Assembly (NCBI GenBank): GCA_016860845.1
Contig: BOKF01000002.1
Coordinates: 248,001 to 312,000, forward strand
DNA length: 64,000 nt
Source: Chloroflexota bacterium
GTDB lineage: Bacteria > Chloroflexota > Anaerolineae > 4572-78 > J111
Reading direction: 5' to 3'
The translations under genes and the position numbers were made by a program. Below the pieces are notes generated by a model. It saw only the letters and a list, made by a program, of their open reading frames with translations, was not told where the DNA came from and ran no database searches. How positions within the stretch are numbered: the first letter of the stretch is position 1; each line of letters starts with the position of its first letter. Positions 8,471 through 16,022 of this stretch are shown here, one piece after another.

Positions 8471-8791
8471 ATGAAGAAGAATTTATCCATAATCTTAACC
8501 GAACTCCGTCGCCGTTTTGAAGTGCTTTATGGGGCACGCCTAGTATACCTAATTCTCTTCGGTTCACAGGCCCGGGGGGATGCAGAGTTAGGTTCAGATA
8601 TTGATGTGTTGGTGGTCCTCAATGGGCTGGTTAATCCGGGTGAAGAGATTGAACGCACGGGAGGAATCACAGCAGAGTTATCCTTGCAGCATGATGTGGT
8701 TATTTCTTGTGTATTTGTTTCAATCGAGCGCTACAATTACGAGTATAGTCCGCTTTTGTTAAACATTCACCGAGAAGGCATTACAGTATGA
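8471..8791 (+). CDS. MNT-type nucleotidyltransferase antitoxin (MntA-like)
   Basis: A minimal nucleotidyltransferase with the family signature LFGSQARGDAELGSDIDVLV, in which GS and the two Asp of SDIDV bind nucleotide and metal. Proteins of this kind pair with HEPN RNases; in characterised MntA-HepT systems the MNT protein neutralises the toxin by AMPylating it (family knowledge). The 106-aa length is usual. The stop overlaps the start of the HEPN gene by 4 nt (ATGA), which fits tight stoichiometric control. ATG 8471 is preferred because the only nearby promoter puts the transcript start there; an in-frame ATG at 8462 and TTG at 8441 are alternatives. Confidence 0.85.
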   Translation: MKKNLSIILTELRRRFEVLYGARLVYLILFGSQARGDAELGSDIDVLVVLNGLVNPGEEIERTGGITAELSLQHDVVISCVFVSIERYNYEYSPLLLNIHREGITV

Positions 8792-9177
8792 CCTCTGAAC
8801 AACTGGCGCTTCTTAGAAAAGCGGCTGAAAGCTTAAAAGCAGCCAAACTATTGGCTGAACAGGGTTTTCAGGATTTTGCCGCCTCACGAGCCTATTATGC
8901 CATGTTTTATGTTGCCAGTGCCTTTTTACTAGGTGAAGGGCTTACCTTTTCCAAACATTCCACCGTAATCGCCATGTTTGGTCAACATTTTGCCAAGACA
9001 GGACGAGTCCCACCTGAATTCCATCGTTATCTCATCGAGGGTCAAGGTAGTCGAAATGTGGCTGATTATGATATCGGGCCTAGTTTGACCCAAGCCCAAA
9101 CAGCTCTGCAAATCGCCCGCGCCGAGCAATTTTTGGAATTAGCCGGGCGGCTGATTGGTCCTATCCCATCACTCTGA
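8788..9177 (+). CDS. HEPN-domain toxin-like protein (HepT-like)
   Basis: The 129-aa all-helical protein belongs to the HEPN family found beside MNT genes. Visible family features are AKLLAEQGFQDFAASRAYYAMFY in the first long helices and RNVADYD late in the protein, where Arg and the following polar residues form the HEPN RNase-site region. In related systems the toxin cleaves RNA or inhibits growth when not modified by its MNT partner. The gene overlaps mntA by 4 nt and ends 13 nt before the downstream glycan ligase gene, so read-through into the glycan cluster is likely. Toxicity is inferred, not shown. Confidence 0.8.
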   Translation: MTSEQLALLRKAAESLKAAKLLAEQGFQDFAASRAYYAMFYVASAFLLGEGLTFSKHSTVIAMFGQHFAKTGRVPPEFHRYLIEGQGSRNVADYDIGPSLTQAQTALQIARAEQFLELAGRLIGPIPSL

Positions 9178-9190
9178 CCCGAGCTAATCT

Positions 9191-11842
9191 ATGCCTGCCC
9201 CATCCGCCAGACGCCTTCCCTGGACCCTGTTCTTCTTTATCCCTATTCTATACTTCACCCTGTTTGACCAACCCGGCTTTGTGCCCAGCGCCAGAACGTT
9301 GAGTGTCTACCTGGTTTTGCTCATTTTTGTCCCCTGGCTGGGGTTAAAAGTGTGGCGCCACCAGCCCCTGGTTTATACTCCCCTTGATTTCCTGCTCCTT
9401 CTGGTTATTGTTTTGTACCTCGTTTCAGCGTTTTTATCTCCCAGCCCCCGCTTAACTTTTTACAGCTTATGGCTGCTCTTGTTGAGCATCCTGACCTTTT
9501 ACCTCATGCTCGATCAATTCCGGGCGGGGCGGGAAAAGGCACTGTGGCAAGCTGTTTTTTTTGTGGTCGCCATAGTTTTGGAGTTGGCGGCGTTGGAATT
9601 TTTAGCCTGGTACTTGGGGCTGTTTCCGCTGCTGGGCTTTGAAGTTAGCTGGCCCGAAGTTGCCGGATGGACCTTACCGCCCAATCCTCGACGGCTGGGT
9701 TTGGCCCTGCTGACGGTGCCGGTTGCTCCGCCATTTTCAGCTTATGTGGCGCTTTTTATTCCGCTCGCTTTGGGCCTGGCTCTTAGCACCCGTAAAATTT
9801 CTATTCGCCTGGGTTTTGCCGGCTTTATCTTTTTGTCGCTGGTTATTTTGCTGCTTACTTTTTCAAGAACCGGCTGGGTGACATTGGCCATTGGTTTGCT
9901 GAGCCTGGGAGCTTTAAGCTTGTTTAAGCCTTTACAGGCTCGTCTCCAATCTGGTCTGCGGGTGCGGTCTATCTCTACCTTCCTGTTTGAATGGAGGCCC
10001 AGAGTATGGACGAAAAAATGGACCGGCCTTTTCATGGGTGTGATTGTTGCCTCGTTTCTAATAATCCCATTTTTGAACCAAACACATTTCATTGAAGAGG
10101 TGTTTGACAATCGCGAGGGCAGCAACGAGATTAGATTATCACTCATCCAGGCCGCGGTGCGAATGTGGCTGGAGCATCCCCTCCTGGGGATTGGGCCTGG
10201 CCTGTTTGGTCCGTTCTATCGAGATTACATTCCGCCCAATTCTTTTTTTCTTCTCAGTTTAAGTACCCATAGTTTCTATTTTCAAATGTTAGCCGAAGAG
10301 GGCCTGGCCGGTTTAGGTATGGCTGCTATGATTTTCGTTGCCGCTACAAAAGCGGCCTATCAACGCCTCATGGGTTCCGGGGACACGAGCCAACGCTGGC
10401 GGGTCATCGGCGCTGCGGCGACGTTGATCGGATATTTTACCTCGGCAGCGATCGAGCAGTTGTGGTGGCCGGCATTTATCATTCCCATTGCAGCGATGGC
10501 TGCCTACATCTTTTATCAGTCACCTCAGGCTCCTGAAACTGAAACCATTTCCCGGTCTGAACGGGCTGAAGAAAAATCGAGGCCCAAATTAAATTTCTAT
10601 CCCCGCTTACGTATCTGGCTGCCAGGAATTTACTTGATTTTGCTCCTGATTTTTGGAGCAGCTTTAATCTATACCAATGCCGTCGCCAAGCACTTTGCCC
10701 AGTTAACCGAAGTAATAAAGCCCGGCCAAACGGTGCAGGTAGCTGAGGAGATAGGCCGATTGCGCCATTCCGACCCCGGACTGCCTGTCTATACCATTGC
10801 CGAAGCCCATTACCTGGGTCAGTATGTTATTGAAACTTCAGGTATCACCCCCTGCGCCAATCCTCCCCTGAATATGCCCGCGCCACAGCAACAAACTTTG
10901 GAAAAAGCTGTTGCTCTGTACCAACAAGGCTTGCAGCCCATTAAGGGACATCCGCTTTACTGGGCCAATTTGGCCGCGCTGTATTGGCTCAACCACCAGC
11001 CTGATGAGACCCAGGCTGCGCTGGCCCAGGCAATCAATTTGACTGACACAGGCAATCCAAACATTGAAATCTATCTGCTCAATTCGGGTTGTTATTATGA
11101 GTTACAGGGCAACACCGATGCTGCCTTGGCGGCATACGGTTCGCTGCTAGCGCACAACCCCTCCCTGGTCAACTCAGCCTTTTGGCAGGACTCACCGTTT
11201 CGGAAGGAGCACTTTTCCCAAATGATTGACGCCGCCCGCCAGCATTCGGCTGACCCTCAGCAGCAACATTTAGTGGCTATTGAAATTGAATTGGCTCAAA
11301 ATAAGCTTGAAAACACAGCGAAATCAATTGAACGCTTCATTGCTGCTTTTCCTGACTCGCCTGATGCGCTGATGCTGCAAGCAGAAAACTTGGTCGGTCA
11401 GGGCAAATACCAGGAAAGCCAAACTTTAGCCGCCCAGATTGGGGATTATCAGCTTTTGGGCCAAATTGCTCTGGCCCAGGGTGATTTAGCTGTGGCTGAA
11501 ACTCAATTTAAGAAAGCCATTTTTATTAAACCTGATGATCCGAATGCTCGTTTTGGGTTAGCGCAAATTGCTCTCACCCAGGGAGATACAACCAGAGCCA
11601 TCACCCATCTGCAAAAACTTACCCTACCCTATATTCCCCCCAACACCAGCGACAGCAAATTTATCTATGGTTATTCAACCAATTTTTCCCTTTACAACTC
11701 CCTCCTGATTATCACCTCGCCTCCATTACAAGGGCAGCCATTTCATCTCCTGGCGCAACTTTATCAAGAGAGCGGGCAGGCTGACCTGGCGGCAGAAGTT
11801 CGGCAGGCTCTGTCAACTTATGACCCTTATCTAAAAAATTAG
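9191..11842 (+). CDS. O-antigen ligase/polymerase-like membrane protein with C-terminal TPR domain
   Basis: The first half (about 1-500) is polytopic with the Wzy_C/WaaL signature: LTFSRTGWVTLAIGLLSLG, then HPLLGIGPGLFGPFYRDYI and THSFYFQMLAEEGLAGLG, where the His and Arg residues of the large external loop are typical of ligases. After a last helix near 475-500 the C-terminal 380 residues are TPR-like (LVAIEIELAQNKLENTAKSI; ARFGLAQIALTQGDTTRAI). Members join lipid-linked glycan to an acceptor, or polymerise it, on the outer side of the membrane. It shares this ligase-plus-TPR architecture with the convergent gene at 16023-18530, so the cluster has two such enzymes. The acceptor is unknown. 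Confidence 0.85.
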   Translation: MPAPSARRLPWTLFFFIPILYFTLFDQPGFVPSARTLSVYLVLLIFVPWLGLKVWRHQPLVYTPLDFLLLLVIVLYLVSAFLSPSPRLTFYSLWLLLLSILTFYLMLDQFRAGREKALWQAVFFVVAIVLELAALEFLAWYLGLFPLLGFEVSWPEVAGWTLPPNPRRLGLALLTVPVAPPFSAYVALFIPLALGLALSTRKISIRLGFAGFIFLSLVILLLTFSRTGWVTLAIGLLSLGALSLFKPLQARLQSGLRVRSISTFLFEWRPRVWTKKWTGLFMGVIVASFLIIPFLNQTHFIEEVFDNREGSNEIRLSLIQAAVRMWLEHPLLGIGPGLFGPFYRDYIPPNSFFLLSLSTHSFYFQMLAEEGLAGLGMAAMIFVAATKAAYQRLMGSGDTSQRWRVIGAAATLIGYFTSAAIEQLWWPAFIIPIAAMAAYIFYQSPQAPETETISRSERAEEKSRPKLNFYPRLRIWLPGIYLILLLIFGAALIYTNAVAKHFAQLTEVIKPGQTVQVAEEIGRLRHSDPGLPVYTIAEAHYLGQYVIETSGITPCANPPLNMPAPQQQTLEKAVALYQQGLQPIKGHPLYWANLAALYWLNHQPDETQAALAQAINLTDTGNPNIEIYLLNSGCYYELQGNTDAALAAYGSLLAHNPSLVNSAFWQDSPFRKEHFSQMIDAARQHSADPQQQHLVAIEIELAQNKLENTAKSIERFIAAFPDSPDALMLQAENLVGQGKYQESQTLAAQIGDYQLLGQIALAQGDLAVAETQFKKAIFIKPDDPNARFGLAQIALTQGDTTRAITHLQKLTLPYIPPNTSDSKFIYGYSTNFSLYNSLLIITSPPLQGQPFHLLAQLYQESGQADLAAEVRQALSTYDPYLKN

Positions 11843-11869
11843 CCACTGGTGCTTGTAAAGAACAAGATA

Positions 11870-11878
11870 TGGTATAAT
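11870..11878 (+). promoter_or_regulatory. Extended -10 promoter element for the yfhO-like gene
   Basis: TGGTATAAT lies 39 nt upstream of the ATG at 11918. The same nonamer is present before the MNT gene and, on the minus strand, before the 140-aa gene at 45105. Confidence 0.5.
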
Positions 11879-11917
11879 TGAGCTACATTCGCCTCTTAAC
11901 TGTTATCTTGCTGTAAT

Positions 11918-14350
11918 ATGCGACTTAAATTCAAGCCCCACCGACCCGCCCTTCTCCTTATTCCCGCTGTGCTCAGCCTCTTTTGGCCGGCTTTGCTCAA
12001 TCCCTTCCTTATTCTATTCCCTACCTTTAGCCCCTTCTCCGATGTCATGGTCATTCACTGGCCCAAGGCGCACCTGATGGCCCAAAGCTGGCAGGAGGGC
12101 GCTGGCCTGCCCTACTGGACGCCGCTTATCCTCAGCGGCATGCCCTTGGCTGCGAACCAACTCGCCATGCTCGCCTACCCTCCGGCTTGGTTTTTCCTCT
12201 TTTTGCCGCTTGAGCCTGTGTTCAACGGGCTGTTTGTTTTCCATTTCTTATGGGGTGGTTTGGGAATATATTTATTATTACGCGAAAGATTTAAGCTGTC
12301 TCCAACAGCAGCCCTGTTGGGCGGGTTGACCTTTGCCCTCAACGGAAAATGGTTGGCGCATGCTGCCGGGGGACACGTCAGTCTGGTCGGGGCCATCGCC
12401 TGGATGCCGTGGGCCGTGGTGGGGGTACACATGCTGTTAGAGGGGAGGAGGCGAGGAGGCGCAGGGCAGAAGGGCAGAGGGGCAGGGGCGCAGGGACAAA
12501 ATTTTCGCACCTTGGTTGATGCACTGCTGCCTGGCTTGGGGTGGGCGGTTTTGGTAGGAGTCTCCCTGGCAATGCAGATTGTAACCCACACTCTGCCGGT
12601 TATTTACAGCGTCTATTTGATAGCAGCTATGGTAATCTGGCATATCGCCAGTCAGCCGGTCAGTAGGACAACAGGACAAGATTTAATAAGTTCTCTGCCA
12701 TTACGCATTACGCATTACGCATCACGGTTCCTGCGTGAAATCGCCACCTGGTTGGTCTGGTTACTGCTTATCTTTCTGCTGGCCGGCCTGCTGGGTGCGG
12801 CCCAGGTGTTACCCCTGCTGGAGCTGGCCCAATTTAGCAATCGCTCGCTTAGTTTGAGCGAGGCCACTGCTTTTGCTTTGTCGCCGGTCCAATTATTAGT
12901 TGGCCTGCTGCTGCCGTCGGCCAAGGCCGGGCACGAATATATCATCTACGCGGGTTTGATGCCGCTGCTGTTGGCCCCCTTTGGGCTGACCCGCAAAAAT
13001 CGCTGGACCTGGTTCTACGGCCTGCTCTTTCTCTTTGCCGTTCTGTTTGCCCTCGGACCCAACAATCCTCTCCACAGTCTGTTTTACTACCTTATGCCCG
13101 GCTTCCGTTGGGTGCGAACACCCGCCCGTATTTTTTTTGTGGGAGCATTCGCGCTGGCGGTGCTGGTCGGCTTCGGCGCTGATCGCCTGACGCAGCAGCA
13201 GTGGTCGCCCTCAGCCAAAAAGTGGCTGACCCGCCTGACCGTGGCGCTGGCTTCGCTGGCACTGCTGGTCGGCCTGGGCCTGGCCTTTGGTTTTGGCCAG
13301 ACAGGACCCGTTTTCCGTTCAGCGCTGGCCCTGGCGATTTTCATCCCGCTGGGCTTGATGCTGATCCTGCTTCGAGCGCAGCGTTACCTGGCCCCGCCGT
13401 TGACGTTAACCCTCCTGAGCCTCCTCCTCTTCTTCGATTTAGCCTGGTTCGACGCCTCCATGCTGCGCTTTGTGCCCCTTGACGAGGCATTGTCGCCGGG
13501 GCGCGGGCCAGCCGAATACCTGGCCCAAAAACCGGGATATTTTCGTGTCTACTCGCCCAGTTACAGCTTGCCGCTGCAAACCGCCGCGGCCGCCGATCTC
13601 TCTCTGGCGGATGGAGTGGAGCCGGTGCACCTGGCTGTTTATGATCAGTTTATGGCTCGTGCCGGAGGGTATCACGATGCCGGTTTCAGCGTCACCATCC
13701 CCAAATTTGGCCCCGGTCCCCTGGAAACATCCCTCAAAGATGTCAAGCCCGATTTAAAACTGCTTGGTTTACTCAACGTCACCTATCTGGTTTCCGCCTT
13801 TCCAATGGATGGGCCGGGTTTGATTTTGGAGACAAAGGTGGACCAGAACTTTATCTACCGCAATGAATTAGCCCTGCCCCGCGCCTGGGTGGCGCATGGG
13901 GCTGTTCCGGCCGACGAGGATTGGCTGGGCCAGCTAACAGCGCAGCCGGATTTGAGGAATGTGGTTATTGTCGAGAGCATGATAAATAGTCAACAATCCG
14001 TCAGCAGTACCTTAACTGGCACAGATAGTCAATTGACAACTGCCAAGATTACGAGTTACTCCAGCGACCGGATCGAAGTTGAAACAGACATCACTACTGC
14101 AGGCTGGCTGGTTTTGAGTGAAATCTGGTATCCCGGCTGGCAGGCCATGGTGAATGGGGTGGCTCAACCGGTCGAAAAGGTCAACGGTTTGTTACGCGGG
14201 CTATATTTAAGCCAGCCAGGCGCTTATCATATCATCTTGAACTACGAGCCAAGGAGTGTAGTGTGGGGACAGCGCATTTCTGGCCTGACTGCTGCGCTGC
14301 TCGTGGTGGGGCTTATTCTAGCGTTCCGGCAGGCTGGGCGCTTTAAATGA
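11918..14350 (+). CDS. YfhO-like polytopic membrane protein of the glycan cluster
   Basis: This 810-aa protein resembles the YfhO family of GT-C-fold membrane proteins. It has more than ten hydrophobic helices, an early external loop with SDVMVIHWPKAHLMAQSW, then LSGMPLAANQLAMLAYPPAW, the mid-protein FYYLMPGFRWVRTPARIFFV, and a C-terminal beta-rich domain with GWLVLSEIWYPGWQAMVNG that closely matches YfhO C-termini. Firmicute YfhO proteins are implicated in glycosylation of lipoteichoic acid or lipids; the substrate here is unknown. Two heptanucleotide tracts (12442-12497 and 12699-12726) sit in frame and encode atypical basic/Gly-rich inserts. The stop overlaps the ATG of the next gene by 4 nt. 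Confidence 0.8.
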   Translation: MRLKFKPHRPALLLIPAVLSLFWPALLNPFLILFPTFSPFSDVMVIHWPKAHLMAQSWQEGAGLPYWTPLILSGMPLAANQLAMLAYPPAWFFLFLPLEPVFNGLFVFHFLWGGLGIYLLLRERFKLSPTAALLGGLTFALNGKWLAHAAGGHVSLVGAIAWMPWAVVGVHMLLEGRRRGGAGQKGRGAGAQGQNFRTLVDALLPGLGWAVLVGVSLAMQIVTHTLPVIYSVYLIAAMVIWHIASQPVSRTTGQDLISSLPLRITHYASRFLREIATWLVWLLLIFLLAGLLGAAQVLPLLELAQFSNRSLSLSEATAFALSPVQLLVGLLLPSAKAGHEYIIYAGLMPLLLAPFGLTRKNRWTWFYGLLFLFAVLFALGPNNPLHSLFYYLMPGFRWVRTPARIFFVGAFALAVLVGFGADRLTQQQWSPSAKKWLTRLTVALASLALLVGLGLAFGFGQTGPVFRSALALAIFIPLGLMLILLRAQRYLAPPLTLTLLSLLLFFDLAWFDASMLRFVPLDEALSPGRGPAEYLAQKPGYFRVYSPSYSLPLQTAAAADLSLADGVEPVHLAVYDQFMARAGGYHDAGFSVTIPKFGPGPLETSLKDVKPDLKLLGLLNVTYLVSAFPMDGPGLILETKVDQNFIYRNELALPRAWVAHGAVPADEDWLGQLTAQPDLRNVVIVESMINSQQSVSSTLTGTDSQLTTAKITSYSSDRIEVETDITTAGWLVLSEIWYPGWQAMVNGVAQPVEKVNGLLRGLYLSQPGAYHIILNYEPRSVVWGQRISGLTAALLVVGLILAFRQAGRFK
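12442..12497. repeat. Eight-unit GGGCAG-type heptad tract inside the yfhO-like gene
   Basis: The 56 bp split into eight 7-nt steps: GGGGAGG AGGCGAG GAGGCGC AGGGCAG AAGGGCA GAGGGGC AGGGGCG CAGGGAC. It encodes the Arg/Gly-rich segment RRRGGAGQKGRGAGAQGQ. Strong purine bias on the plus strand contrasts with the flanks. Confidence 0.8.
12699..12726. repeat. CATTACG heptad tract inside the yfhO-like gene
   Basis: Three perfect CATTACG units plus CATCACG are in tandem, encoding part of LRITHYASR between two membrane helices. It is the second heptad tract in this gene, about 200 bp from the first, with a different unit. Confidence 0.8.
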
Positions 14351-15996
14351 GCATTCCCTCACCTGAGATGAGAGCAATGATCACTATATCCTCCAGAGAA
14401 TGGCGCTGGCTTGTGGGCTGGGCCAGCGTGATTATGCTGATTACCTCGATTCCTTATCTCTACGGCTGGTGGCTGTCAACGCCGCAGATGCAGTTCAGTG
14501 GTTTTTTTTTAGGCGTGGAAGATGCTAACTCCTACCTAGCCAAAATGCGCATGGGGGCCGAGGACGGCTGGTTATTCCATCTCGCCTACACACCTGAGCC
14601 GCACCAGAGCGCCTACTTATTTACATTTCACTTGTTTTTGGGCAAACTGGCCCAATTCACCCACGCCCCCTTCCCCCTGGTTTACCACCTGGCCCGGTTT
14701 GTTTTTGGCCTGGCGCTGCTGCTCACCCTGTACTGCTTCATTGCCTACTTCGTCAGCGATCTTCCCCGGCGTCGCTTCGCTTTCCTATTGGCAGCCACAG
14801 GCGGCGGCCTGGGCTGGCTGGTGATTAGCCTGCAACTGGCGTCCCGGCTGGGCTTGCCTCTGGACATCTACGTCCCCGAAGCCTTTATTTTTCTGGTTCT
14901 ATTCCATTTACCGCACCTGGCTCTGGCCGAGAGTCTGCTCTTGGGGGCTATTCTCTTGATGCTGCATAGCTGGCAGACCGGCGCCTGGCAGCCGGTTCTC
15001 TGGGCCGGCGGCGCCTTATTTTTGGTGGCCTTGATTGCGGCCTTCTACCTGGGTGTATTTGTCGCCGTTTTGGGCTTGACCTGGCTGGCGTTGACCCTTA
15101 GCGCCCGGTCCGTTCAAAAAACAAGTCCTTTGCTGCTCAAACTGGTCGCCGCCACAATTTTTTCTCTGCCCGTCCTGGCTTATGATGCTTACGTTTTTAC
15201 GTTTAACCCTATCCTGCGAATCTGGAGCCAACAGAACCTGATCCTCTCTCCCGAACCCTGGCATTACCTGCTGGCTTACGGCCTGCTCATGATCCTGGCT
15301 CTGCCCGGCAGCAAAATTCTCCTGGCCCATTTCCGGCCAAAAACAGTTGACCCAAATGAACCGGCTACTTACAAAACCCTTTTCCTGGTAATTTGGTGCC
15401 TGGTTTTCCCCGTTCTGGTTTACCTGCCCTTCAACTTGCAGCGCCGGCTGGTCGTAGGGGTCCAGGTTCCCCTGGTCATCCTGGCGACTTACGGCGTGTT
15501 TCAGCTCACCCAAAAATATATCCGGCCCAATCGGCAGTCTCTGGCCCGCGCCGTAATCATCCTCTTTTTTAGTTTGACGAACATTTTTCTGCTCCTGGGC
15601 GGGCTTGTTTCAGTGTCGTTCCGGCAGCCGCCCATCTTTCACCCGGCCAGCCAGCTCGACGCGATGCAGTGGCTGGATGGGGTCGCCGCAGGCGAGGTGA
15701 TCCTGGCCGTTTACGAAACCGGCAACATACTGCCGGCCTACGCTAATGTCCGCGCTTTTGTGGGGCACGGGCCGGAAACGGTCAATTCTGAGGAGAAACG
15801 GCAACAAGCCAAACAATTCTTCAGCGATGAGACGCCGGAAAGCTGGCGGCGTGACCTGCTAAAGAAGTTTAATATCCGGTATGTCTACTACGGGCCTAAT
15901 GAAAAAGCCGCCGGAGAGTTTGCGCCAAGCCAAGCAAGTTATTTGGAAGAAGTTTACAACAAGGAGGATGTCCAAGTCTTTGAGGTAAAGTTGTAA
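14347..15996 (+). CDS. Polytopic GT-C-like membrane protein, second paralogue
   Basis: The 549-aa product is a paralogue of the protein at 6285-7859. Both share WRW-x-GWxS at the N-terminus, the loop NSYLAKMRMGAEDGWLFHL with YTPEPHQSAYLFTFHLFLG, a run of about ten helices, and a soluble C-terminal part ending in YVYYGPNEK. It probably handles a lipid-linked sugar at the membrane (inference from neighbours and topology). It overlaps the yfhO-like gene by 4 nt, so the two are co-translated. Unlike its paralogue it carries no heptad insert, which helps identify the insert in the other copy. Confidence 0.65.
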   Translation: MSIPSPEMRAMITISSREWRWLVGWASVIMLITSIPYLYGWWLSTPQMQFSGFFLGVEDANSYLAKMRMGAEDGWLFHLAYTPEPHQSAYLFTFHLFLGKLAQFTHAPFPLVYHLARFVFGLALLLTLYCFIAYFVSDLPRRRFAFLLAATGGGLGWLVISLQLASRLGLPLDIYVPEAFIFLVLFHLPHLALAESLLLGAILLMLHSWQTGAWQPVLWAGGALFLVALIAAFYLGVFVAVLGLTWLALTLSARSVQKTSPLLLKLVAATIFSLPVLAYDAYVFTFNPILRIWSQQNLILSPEPWHYLLAYGLLMILALPGSKILLAHFRPKTVDPNEPATYKTLFLVIWCLVFPVLVYLPFNLQRRLVVGVQVPLVILATYGVFQLTQKYIRPNRQSLARAVIILFFSLTNIFLLLGGLVSVSFRQPPIFHPASQLDAMQWLDGVAAGEVILAVYETGNILPAYANVRAFVGHGPETVNSEEKRQQAKQFFSDETPESWRRDLLKKFNIRYVYYGPNEKAAGEFAPSQASYLEEVYNKEDVQVFEVKL

Positions 15997-16022
15997 CGGA
16001 GGATAAATATGGGAAAGGTGAG

